Source: CAYXFZ01 sp964464385 (lineage in GTDB: Bacteria; Planctomycetota; UBA1135). From it: a stretch of 13,419 nt of DNA. Shown piece by piece: positions 7,510 to 12,994 of the stretch (positions are counted from its first letter, which is position 1; each line of letters starts with the position of its first letter). The stretch spans positions 1 to 13,419 of the forward strand of contig CAYXFZ010000072.1 in the NCBI GenBank assembly GCA_964464385.1. Direction: 5' to 3'. The position numbers and the translations under genes were made by a program. The notes below the pieces were generated by a model. That model worked only from the letters and a program-made list of their open reading frames with translations, did no database searches and was not told where the DNA came from.

Positions 7510-8249
7510 GATCGGCGGGGGGGAGGGGTCATGCCCAAGTGGTGCAGACCCAGTTGGATGTCTTCCCAACACGCGGCCTTGGCCCGAGGTTCCCGGAGGA
7601 GGTAGGCCGGGTGGTAGGTCACGAGGACGTCGGGACCGTCCGTGCGCGGGTGGATGCGTCCGCGCAGTTGCGAGAGCGGGGCATCGGTGGCCAAAAGTTG
7701 CTGGGCGGCAAAGCGCCCCAGTGCGATTAGCAAGCGGGGTTGCAGGAGCTTGATCTGTTCCTCAAGAAAGGGGTGGCAGGCCGCGATTTCTGCCGCCGTA
7801 GGGTTGCGGTTCTGCGGCGGACGGCACTTCAGGATGTTGGCAATGAAAACCTCTTCGCGATCCAAGCCCATGCCGTTCTTCAGGATTTTCGTGAGCAGTT
7901 GGCCGGCACGGCCAACGAAGGGTAGTCCTTGTTGATCCTCGTCCGCACCCGGAGCTTCTCCAACCAACATGAGGGTGACGGATGAGGGGCCACTCCCCGG
8001 CACGGTGCATTTCCGGGTCTTGGCCAAGGGGCAGGCTTGGCAGCCAGCAATGCGGGCGGCTACCTCGGCAAGATCCGGGGCAGAGGTTTGGGAAACTTGG
8101 GCGGATGAAGCTGTGGCAGGGTCAGTTTGAGTGGGGGAAGCGGCGGCCTTCTGGGGTTGGGGCAGAACATCCAGGCCCAGGTCCTGCCAGACCTCCGCCT
8201 GGAATTCCATTCCAGCCAGCCAGCGGGCGTTTCCAGGGATGGGGATCAC
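7506..8249 (-). CDS. udg: Family 4 (4Fe-4S) uracil-DNA glycosylase
   Basis: The enzyme removes uracil from DNA after cytosine deamination or dUTP incorporation, the first step of base excision repair. The 247-residue protein has the family 4 motifs: GEAPGADEDQQGLPFVG (97-113), NILKCRPPQNRNP (138-150) and HPAYLLR (213-219). The four iron-sulfur ligands are expected to be C70 and C73 (GCQAC), C142 and C158. Residues about 30-60 are an Ala/Thr/Ser/Pro-rich linker between a short N-terminal extension and the catalytic domain, an arrangement seen in many longer family 4 enzymes. GTG 8249 is the chosen start: a -10-like CAGAAT ends exactly six bases before it. ATG 8210 is the alternative. It is the first gene of the secretin operon, joined by ATGA to the GspL-like gene. 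Confidence 0.95.
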   Translation of the reverse strand: MIPIPGNARWLAGMEFQAEVWQDLGLDVLPQPQKAAASPTQTDPATASSAQVSQTSAPDLAEVAARIAGCQACPLAKTRKCTVPGSGPSSVTLMLVGEAPGADEDQQGLPFVGRAGQLLTKILKNGMGLDREEVFIANILKCRPPQNRNPTAAEIAACHPFLEEQIKLLQPRLLIALGRFAAQQLLATDAPLSQLRGRIHPRTDGPDVLVTYHPAYLLREPRAKAACWEDIQLGLHHLGMTPPPRRS

Positions 8250-8255
8250 GGGGGT

Positions 8256-8283
8256 ATTCTGACCGTTCCGACGCGTCGAGCAA
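8256..8283 (-). promoter_or_regulatory. Predicted promoter of the udg-secretin operon
   Basis: On the minus strand TTGCTC (8283-8278) and CAGAAT (8261-8256) are separated by 16 bases. The gap from the -10 to the GTG at 8249 is six bases, so transcription would start at or beside the start codon, giving a leaderless message. The spacer carries the 10-base palindrome CGACGCGTCG. The -10 is supported by the same hexamer pattern before other genes in the window; the -35 match is modest. Confidence 0.5.
8269..8278. promoter_or_regulatory. Palindrome in the udg promoter spacer (possible operator)
   Basis: CGACGCGTCG is a perfect 10-base palindrome lying between the predicted -35 and -10 of the minus-strand operon, where a bound repressor would block RNA polymerase. 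Its CGAC/GTCG half-sites recur at 8328-8340. I do not recognise the regulator. Confidence 0.35.
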
Positions 8284-8298
8284 GGTGGGTTTGGGGAT

Positions 8299-8328
8299 TT
8301 GCTTCTGGGGTGGGTGGTTCGCTAGACT
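8299..8328 (+). promoter_or_regulatory. Predicted promoter of the SPOR-like gene
   Basis: TTGCTT (8299-8304) and TAGACT (8323-8328) are 18 bases apart, and the ATG follows 11 bases after the -10. The -10 fits the hexamer seen before other genes here and the -35 resembles the TTGCTC of the divergent promoter. The two promoters point away from each other, so one regulator could affect both. Confidence 0.45.
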
Positions 8329-8340
8329 CGACCTTGTCGA
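8328..8340. promoter_or_regulatory. Inverted repeat at the start of the SPOR-like gene
   Basis: TCGAC-CTT-GTCGA is a perfect 5-base inverted repeat whose last base is the A of the ATG at 8340. It overlaps the last base of the -10 and the likely transcription start, so it could be an operator, or a small 5' hairpin in the mRNA. It shares CGAC/GTCG half-sites with 8269-8278. Confidence 0.35.
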
Positions 8341-8975
8341 TGAAGTCCCGAAAAGGCGAACTCCTGGAACTCCTGCGTCAACAGCAGGACAGTGGCCGAG
8401 ATATCCCGCCTTCGCGGCCGGGGTCCACCGCTTCTTATTCCCCGACTTCTCCCTCGCTGCCTACCCACGGGGTGCGCACTCGCTGGCTGGCCCTCGTTGG
8501 GGCGGTGCTGGTCGTTCCCGTGGCCGCTCTGGCCTTTGGTCTCTTTGGTGGTGGGGATGGCCTTGCTGCTGCCTCAACTCCCAAATTGGACATTTCTTCT
8601 CCGACCTCACCCCCTGCTACCCCCTCCACACCACCGGCGGCCCGCAACACTGGGGTAGCGGGGGCAGGGGTGACGACCCAACCGGAGTTTGGGATCCAGG
8701 TCATTACCTACAAGCAGAATCCCCGAAACTTGGAGTTGGCTCGGGCGGTGGGCCGTTTTTTGGTTGCCGAGGGGCTACCCCAGGTTCTCCCTTTGCAAGT
8801 TTCCCACGGCGAAGAGTCTTTCATCGAGATTTATGTGGGTTCGGCGGTCTCAGCCATGGACATGGACTTGGCCCGCCTGCGGGGCAAACTCCAAGCGATG
8901 CAATATCCCGAGGGGAGTGGACGGAAGCCCTTTGCTTCCGCTTTCACGGCCCCCATACCGTCGCGGATCCAGTAG
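8340..8975 (+). CDS. Single-pass membrane protein with SPOR-like C-terminal domain
   Basis: The 211-residue protein has a short charged cytoplasmic N-terminus (MKSRKGELLELLRQQQ), a Ser/Pro-rich stretch, one membrane helix (about 48-70), a Ser/Thr/Pro/Ala-rich periplasmic linker (about 75-112) and a final domain (about 115-188). That domain has a SPOR-like pattern: a first strand FGIQVITYK, the helix NLELARAVGRFLVAEG, a strand ending FIEIYVGSA, and a second helix DMDLARLRGKLQAM. SPOR domains typically bind peptidoglycan lacking stem peptides at division sites; that function is from the family, and the match here is by pattern only. ATG 8340 was preferred to the open frame reaching 8127 because the extension overlaps udg and its promoter region. 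Its stop codon TAG is also the start of the -10-like hexamer of the next gene, 12 bases before that gene's ATG. Confidence 0.8.
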   Translation: MKSRKGELLELLRQQQDSGRDIPPSRPGSTASYSPTSPSLPTHGVRTRWLALVGAVLVVPVAALAFGLFGGGDGLAAASTPKLDISSPTSPPATPSTPPAARNTGVAGAGVTTQPEFGIQVITYKQNPRNLELARAVGRFLVAEGLPQVLPLQVSHGEESFIEIYVGSAVSAMDMDLARLRGKLQAMQYPEGSGRKPFASAFTAPIPSRIQ

Positions 8976-8978
8976 AAT
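8973..8978 (+). promoter_or_regulatory. -10-like hexamer before the PVC small basic protein gene
   Basis: TAGAAT lies nine bases before the ATG at 8988 and contains the TAG stop of the SPOR-like gene. No clear -35 is seen at the usual distance. If active it would give a leader of only a few bases and let this gene be expressed apart from the SPOR-like gene. Confidence 0.4.
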
Positions 8979-8987
8979 CCCCGCACC

Positions 8988-9260
8988 ATGTCCATCCACA
9001 AGTCCCTCAATTTGGGCGGCGGTCTGCAATCCATTCGCTCTGTCTTCACTCGCCGTGAAAGGCTGGAGAAGTTGGAGTTTGAAGATCGTCGAGAAGAAGG
9101 CGACAGTGTTTTTGGTCTTCCCAAGGTTCGCACTCATGTCAAAGTAGCCAAGAAGAAGAAGGCTGCTAGCGAAGAAGGGACCGAGGAGGGCGTTGCCGTG
9201 GCCCCAGATGGTGGTGAAGTTGCCGTTGCGACCGAGGGTGAAGACACCGCAGGCGAGTAG
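8988..9260 (+). CDS. PVC-superphylum small basic protein with acidic tail
   Basis: Residues 1-58 match the small basic protein family shared by Planctomycetes, Verrucomicrobia, Lentisphaerae and Chlamydiae: MSIHKSL, then RSVFTRRERLEKL (17-29), then GLPKVRTHVKVAKKKK (43-58). Members are usually about 60 residues, abundant and thought to bind nucleic acid, possibly ribosomal; the exact role is not settled. This protein has 90 residues because of a 30-residue tail (60-90) rich in Glu, Gly, Ala and Val with no basic residue, giving a basic head and an acidic tail. The gene sits between a SPOR-like membrane protein and queE/der. It begins 12 bases after the previous stop, with a TAGAAT hexamer close to the ATG and no Shine-Dalgarno sequence. 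The last part of the reading frame overlaps possible upstream starts of queE. Confidence 0.9.
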   Translation: MSIHKSLNLGGGLQSIRSVFTRRERLEKLEFEDRREEGDSVFGLPKVRTHVKVAKKKKAASEEGTEEGVAVAPDGGEVAVATEGEDTAGE

Positions 9261-9267
9261 CCTTCGG

Positions 9268-10017
9268 TTGGCCTCTTCCGTCCGACTTCACGAAATCTTT
9301 CTTTCCATTCAAGGGGAGGGAGAATTGTCGGGCCGTGGGCAGTTGTTTTTGCGGTTGGCGGGTTGTCCCTTGCGATGTCGTTGGTGCGATAGCCCCGACA
9401 CCTGGCATGCTCAAGCGACATGGCATTTGCACCACCGGGGTTCCACCGAAACCCGCTCCAATCCGGTTTCCGAAACGGAACTCTCTTCTGCCTTGCAGGA
9501 CTTGGCCCAGGAATACTCTTTGGATGCGGCCACTTGGACCCTGGCCCTCACCGGCGGAGAACCCCTTGTCCAACACGAATTTTTGGCTTCCTGGTTGCCG
9601 CAATGGGACGGTCCCGTGCTTCTGGAAACCGCGGGTATTTGGCCCCAACGATTGGCCACCTTGATTCCTTATTTGGCGGCCGTCTCTCTGGATTGGAAAT
9701 TGCCCTCGGCCTTGGATCAGGGCCATGCCCTTTCTGCGCCGGCGGATTGCGTGGCCCTTTGCCGGGATGCGGGCGTGGATTCTTGGGTCAAGGTGGTGGT
9801 GGACGCGCAAACGGGCGACCTGGAATTGGATGAGGCCCTTCGGGACTTGGCCTCGCTGGCTCCAGGGATGTCCGTGTTTCTGCAGCCAGCGACGCCGATT
9901 CCGGGAGTGGCTGCTCCGCCTGAGGATTTTCTCTTGGCGGCCCTCTTGCGGCATCGGCAAACGGATCTCGACCTTCGCGTGCGGCCTCAAATCCATCCTC
10001 TCCTGGGAGTTCTTTGA
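9268..10017 (+). CDS. queE: 7-carboxy-7-deazaguanine synthase (radical SAM)
   Basis: QueE converts 6-carboxy-tetrahydropterin to 7-carboxy-7-deazaguanine, the ring contraction step on the way to preQ0 and queuosine in tRNA. The hallmarks are present: HEIFLSIQGEG near the N-terminus, the cluster motif CPLRCRWC (CxxxCxxC), TGGEPL for SAM binding, DWKLPS, and QPATP near the end. Length (249 residues) is slightly above the family norm. No ATG lies near the expected N-terminus; TTG 9268, seven bases after the preceding stop, gives MASSVRLHEIF, which fits family members. The frame is open upstream, and ATG 9208 or TTG 9193 would give an N-terminal extension overlapping the small basic protein gene, which I consider less likely. 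The stop TGA shares its A with the ATG of der (TGATG), so the two are probably translationally coupled. No other queuosine gene is in the window. Confidence 0.92.
   Translation: MASSVRLHEIFLSIQGEGELSGRGQLFLRLAGCPLRCRWCDSPDTWHAQATWHLHHRGSTETRSNPVSETELSSALQDLAQEYSLDAATWTLALTGGEPLVQHEFLASWLPQWDGPVLLETAGIWPQRLATLIPYLAAVSLDWKLPSALDQGHALSAPADCVALCRDAGVDSWVKVVVDAQTGDLELDEALRDLASLAPGMSVFLQPATPIPGVAAPPEDFLLAALLRHRQTDLDLRVRPQIHPLLGVL
10005..10009 (+). promoter_or_regulatory. Shine-Dalgarno sequence for der
   Basis: GGGAG ends seven bases before ATG 10017, within the last codons of queE. It supports ATG 10017 as the start rather than the in-frame TTG at 10014, and it is one of the few clear ribosome-binding sites in this window. 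Confidence 0.55.
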
Positions 10018-11342
10018 TGGCACGTCCCTTGGTCGCCATTGTAGGTCGCCCCAACGTCGGCAAATCTTCTCTCTTCAATCGATTTCTGGGCGCTCGAGTT
10101 GCCATTGTGGAAGAGACTGCGGGCGTGACCCGCGATCGTCTCGTACGACCGGTGCACATGGAAGATCCAGAGTTGGAATTTGATGTCATGGACACGGGTG
10201 GACTGGGCATTGTGGACCGGGCGGATCTTGCCGAGGCCGTGGAGTTTCAGGTCTTGACAGGTGTGCACGCGGCCGAAGTCCTGATTTTTTTGGTCGACGC
10301 TCGTGAGGGTTTGACCCCCCTGGATCAAAAAGTGGCCACCATCTTGCGTCGCACGGGGCATACGATTTTGTTGGCTGCCAACAAATGCGAGGGCGCGGAT
10401 GCGGAGGCAAACTTGGGGGAATTCAGTTCCTTTGGCCTCGGATCTGCCATGCCCCTTTCCGCCCTGGAGGGCCGCGGTCTAGCGGATTTGTACGATCGTT
10501 TGGAAGAAATGTTGCCGGCCGCGGCGACGGTCTCCCCGGCCCCTGGTGGGGCCCTGCGGGTTGCCGTCTTGGGCCGCCGCAACACCGGCAAGTCTTCCTT
10601 CATAAATCGTCTGGTTGGAGAACAACGGGTCATTGTGAGTGACATTCCGGGAACCACGCGGGATGCGGTCGAAGTGGATTTTGAATGGAAGGGGAGACCC
10701 CTGTGCTTGGTGGATACTGCCGGAGTGCATCGGCGGAGCAAACTTGCGAATGCCGTTGAATTTTTTTCCCTGACCCGGAGTGATCAGGCCGTGCGGCGGG
10801 CGGATGTCGCCCTGCTTTTCTTGGATCTCACAGATTCCGCAGCCCGTTTGGATCAGGAACTTGCCCGCACGATTCTGGATCGTCACAAACCGGTGGTCGT
10901 GATTGGCAACAAGGTGGATTTGGCAGATGACGAGGATCGGGAGCGTTTCGCGGCTTCCTTGGACCGGCGATTCCCGCACCTATCTGGCAGTCCGGTGCGC
11001 ATGATTTCATGTTTGACCGGTCAGGGCGTGGGTCGGGTTGTGGATGCTGCCTTTAGCCTGCACGAAGAGGCCGGAAAACGTCTTGGCACGGGGGAATTGA
11101 ATCGCATTCTGCATCGAACCATGGAAAAGTTGAGTTTCCGCGGCCGTGGCGAAAAGCCGCAAATCTTGTACGGAACGCAAGTGCGCACCCACCCCCCCAC
11201 TTTGCTCTTGTTTGTGAATCGGTCGCGGCTCTTCACCAAGGAGGTCCTGCGTGCCGTAACCAAAGAATTGCGCCGCAAATTGGGCTTTCCGCGCGTTCCC
11301 TTGCGCCTCGTTTTGCGCGACCGGAAACGCGACCGCCGCTAA
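10017..11342 (+). CDS. der: Ribosome-assembly GTPase Der (EngA)
   Basis: Der has two tandem GTPase domains and a KH-like C-terminal domain and acts in 50S ribosomal subunit maturation. All parts are present in 441 residues. Domain 1: GRPNVGKS (10-17), GVTRD (36-40), DTGG (59-62), NKCE (122-125), SAL (148-150). Domain 2: GRRNTGKS (186-193), PGTTRD (211-216), DTAG (233-236), NKVD (298-301), SCLTG (331-335). The KH-like region runs from about 350 to the very basic end RDRKRDRR. The second P-loop has RRNT where many relatives have RPNV, but the GxxxxGKS frame is intact. The ATG overlaps the queE stop by one base (TGATG) and has GGGAG seven bases upstream. The stop codon TAA forms the first half of a TAAACT hexamer placed six bases before the next gene. 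Confidence 0.98.
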   Translation: MARPLVAIVGRPNVGKSSLFNRFLGARVAIVEETAGVTRDRLVRPVHMEDPELEFDVMDTGGLGIVDRADLAEAVEFQVLTGVHAAEVLIFLVDAREGLTPLDQKVATILRRTGHTILLAANKCEGADAEANLGEFSSFGLGSAMPLSALEGRGLADLYDRLEEMLPAAATVSPAPGGALRVAVLGRRNTGKSSFINRLVGEQRVIVSDIPGTTRDAVEVDFEWKGRPLCLVDTAGVHRRSKLANAVEFFSLTRSDQAVRRADVALLFLDLTDSAARLDQELARTILDRHKPVVVIGNKVDLADDEDRERFAASLDRRFPHLSGSPVRMISCLTGQGVGRVVDAAFSLHEEAGKRLGTGELNRILHRTMEKLSFRGRGEKPQILYGTQVRTHPPTLLLFVNRSRLFTKEVLRAVTKELRRKLGFPRVPLRLVLRDRKRDRR

Positions 11343-11345
11343 ACT
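11340..11345 (+). promoter_or_regulatory. -10-like hexamer inside the der stop codon
   Basis: TAAACT includes the TAA stop of der and lies exactly six bases before the ATG at 11352, the same spacing as in front of udg, the GNAT-like gene and the zinc-ribbon gene. A convincing -35 is lacking (TTGCGC at 11313-11318 is 21 bases away). It may be chance, since a TAA stop supplies half of the match. Confidence 0.3.
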
Positions 11346-11351
11346 GCGACG

Positions 11352-11819
11352 ATGCGATTTTCGCGTGTTTGGCCTCTTCTGGTCCTGGGCAGTTGTGCTC
11401 TCGGCTCCAGCCTGCCGGACCCCCAGTGGTTCGAGCACGACCTGCGCACTTCCCCGCCCGTGCGTGACCTGTTGCACGCCAGCCAATTCGCCGTCATGCG
11501 GGCCGGTTTTCCTCCCGGCGAGCTGGATCTTCCCGGCAAAACTCTGCGGTCCGGTTGGGATGAGCGGCTCTCGCCCTTTGCTGACCGCGGGCGTCGCTCG
11601 CAGGCCACGGTTCAAGTTGTCGAGCGTGCCGACCGCAGCCTGCAGTTGCGGGTGCGGGTCGAAGTGCAGAAAAACACCGAGTCCTTGCAGCCACTCAGGG
11701 CCGCCGCTGCTGATTGGGAACCCATTGCCGAGGACCTCATGCGTGCTCGTCTTGTGCTCGAGCAGATTTTGGTGCGGGTTGCCCCTCGGAAGGGAACGCT
11801 TCAATCCTTGCGCCGATAG
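11352..11819 (+). CDS. Small probable lipoprotein of unknown function
   Basis: The 155-residue protein begins with a lipoprotein-like signal, MRFSRVWPLLVLGSC, with a good lipobox LGSC (12-15), so it is probably exported and lipidated at C15. The mature part is mixed alpha/beta: a helix around residues 33-50 (PVRDLLHASQFAVMRAGFP), a GWDERLSPF segment (68-76), two strands (about 84-106, ATVQVVERADRSLQLRVRV) and a long helix (about 117-142). I recognise no named family, though the layout resembles small uncharacterised planctomycete lipoproteins. It begins nine bases after the der stop and may be co-transcribed with der or use its own hexamer at 11340. Its 3' end overlaps the convergent GNAT-like gene by 19 bases, and no terminator is visible between them. 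Confidence 0.82.
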   Translation: MRFSRVWPLLVLGSCALGSSLPDPQWFEHDLRTSPPVRDLLHASQFAVMRAGFPPGELDLPGKTLRSGWDERLSPFADRGRRSQATVQVVERADRSLQLRVRVEVQKNTESLQPLRAAAADWEPIAEDLMRARLVLEQILVRVAPRKGTLQSLRR

Positions 11820-12922
11820 ATGCGGTAGCGCGTTCGCACTTTGCCACCGTAAGCATCCGCAAGCCGGGTCATGGCCACGTTGTCCTCCAGAACCCAGGAC
11901 AACTCGGCGTGTTGGTAGCCGGCCTCCACACATCCCTTGGCCATGTGATAGACCAGAGCCACATCAATGCCACGTTGGCGGAACTTGGGCAGAACGCCCA
12001 GGAGGACCGTGCGGCAGCGATTGATCTTGCGCAAGAGGAAGGGCAAACGAAACAGACCGAAGGGGAAGAGTTTGGCCTGGATGGGACGCAGGGCCTGATT
12101 GGCATCGGGCATGCCCAAGAGGACCCCAACGGGTTCCTCGCCGCGAAGGGCCAAGAAAGCAATGCGGGAATCCAGCAGGAACTTCATGGCCTCGGCCTCA
12201 AAACGAAATTCTTCCAATGTGGTTGGCAGAAATCCCCAGTTGTCGCGCCAAGCTCCCTGATAAACCCGGTGAATGAGTTCCAGTTGGTGGGCAAAGTCCT
12301 GCTTGGTAATGGGCACGATGCGGAGGCCTGTGCGTTCCAAGATTCGATCCACGATGGGGCGCAGCCGATCCAGGATGGGCGGAAAGACCTCGGACCCGGA
12401 TTCAAAGGCCAGCAAATCCTTGGCCTTTTCTAGGCCCGCGCCCTCCAGCCACTCGCCATAGGAGGGCGGGTTGTGGGGCATCATCAAGTAGGGGAGTTTG
12501 TCAAAACCCTCGATCAAACAACCACACTCGTGATTGGTATCGGGATCGGCAGGGCCGAGCATGGTCTGCGCGCCCTGCTCACGCGACCAGGTCCAGGCCG
12601 CATCCAGGAGCAAGCGCGTGGTGGCGGGTCCATCCGCATCAAAGAACCCGAACCAAGACGCGGCCTCGCCCAGGGACTCGGCATGCCGCGGATCCCAGGA
12701 CGCACTGACTCGACCCACGGGCCTCCCGCGTTCATCCCGGGCAATCCAAAGTTGGGAACAGGCGCGTTGCCAGAGCGGGTTCTTGGTCGGGTGGAGGAGG
12801 CCGAGCACCTCACTGTCGAGTTGCGGACACCAGACGTTGGAGCTTCCCCGAAAGGTGCGAGCGAGGGCCACGAAGCGGCGTCGGTCCGCGGCCGAGTCCA
12901 CGATGTGGAGGTGAATGGACAC
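11801..12922 (-). CDS. GNAT-like N-acetyltransferase family protein (YghO-like)
   Basis: The 373-residue protein resembles the large uncharacterised acetyltransferase-fold proteins related to E. coli YghO. Visible signs are the N-terminal opening VSIHLHIVDSAADRRRFVAL; the central block MLGPADPDTNHECGCLIEGF followed by LPYLMMPHNPPSYGEWLEGAG, typical of that family; and a C-terminal GNAT-like half with an acetyl-CoA loop-like FRQRGID (314-320), then ELSWVLEDNVAMTRLADAYGG and YRIYRRKD. The substrate is unknown. The frame is open to 13048, but GTG 12922 gives the family's usual N-terminus and has a well-formed promoter ending six bases before it, whereas the longer form would run over the divergent gene. 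The stop overlaps the lipoprotein gene tail to tail. It appears to be a single-gene transcription unit. Confidence 0.85.
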   Translation of the reverse strand: MSIHLHIVDSAADRRRFVALARTFRGSSNVWCPQLDSEVLGLLHPTKNPLWQRACSQLWIARDERGRPVGRVSASWDPRHAESLGEAASWFGFFDADGPATTRLLLDAAWTWSREQGAQTMLGPADPDTNHECGCLIEGFDKLPYLMMPHNPPSYGEWLEGAGLEKAKDLLAFESGSEVFPPILDRLRPIVDRILERTGLRIVPITKQDFAHQLELIHRVYQGAWRDNWGFLPTTLEEFRFEAEAMKFLLDSRIAFLALRGEEPVGVLLGMPDANQALRPIQAKLFPFGLFRLPFLLRKINRCRTVLLGVLPKFRQRGIDVALVYHMAKGCVEAGYQHAELSWVLEDNVAMTRLADAYGGKVRTRYRIYRRKD

Positions 12923-12928
12923 GGCGCA

Positions 12929-12957
12929 AGTCTGGGCGGGCGGGGGCCAGGGCACAA
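12929..12957 (-). promoter_or_regulatory. Predicted promoter of the GNAT-like gene
   Basis: On the minus strand TTGTGC (12957-12952) and CAGACT (12934-12929) are 17 bases apart, the ideal sigma-70 spacing, and GTG 12922 follows after six bases. Transcription would begin at or beside the start codon, so the message is predicted to be leaderless. This also decides the choice of GTG 12922 as the start. Confidence 0.55.
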
Positions 12958-12982
12958 GGTCAGGATTGGTGGCAGATTCTCC

Positions 12983-12988
12983 TAGAAT
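12983..12988 (+). promoter_or_regulatory. -10-like hexamer before the zinc-ribbon gene
   Basis: TAGAAT lies exactly six bases before ATG 12995, matching the spacing at the udg and GNAT-like genes. No good -35 is found 16-18 bases upstream. There is no Shine-Dalgarno sequence in the six-base gap, which again suggests leaderless expression. Confidence 0.4.
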
Positions 12989-12994
12989 CCAGAG

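Noticed and set aside
9166..10023. 285-codon minus-strand open frame
   Set aside because: It is antisense to queE, which has all radical SAM motifs; the translation is basic and repetitive without a fold signature.
11007..11933. 308-codon minus-strand open frame
   Set aside because: It covers the 3' end of der and the whole lipoprotein gene, both well supported on the plus strand.
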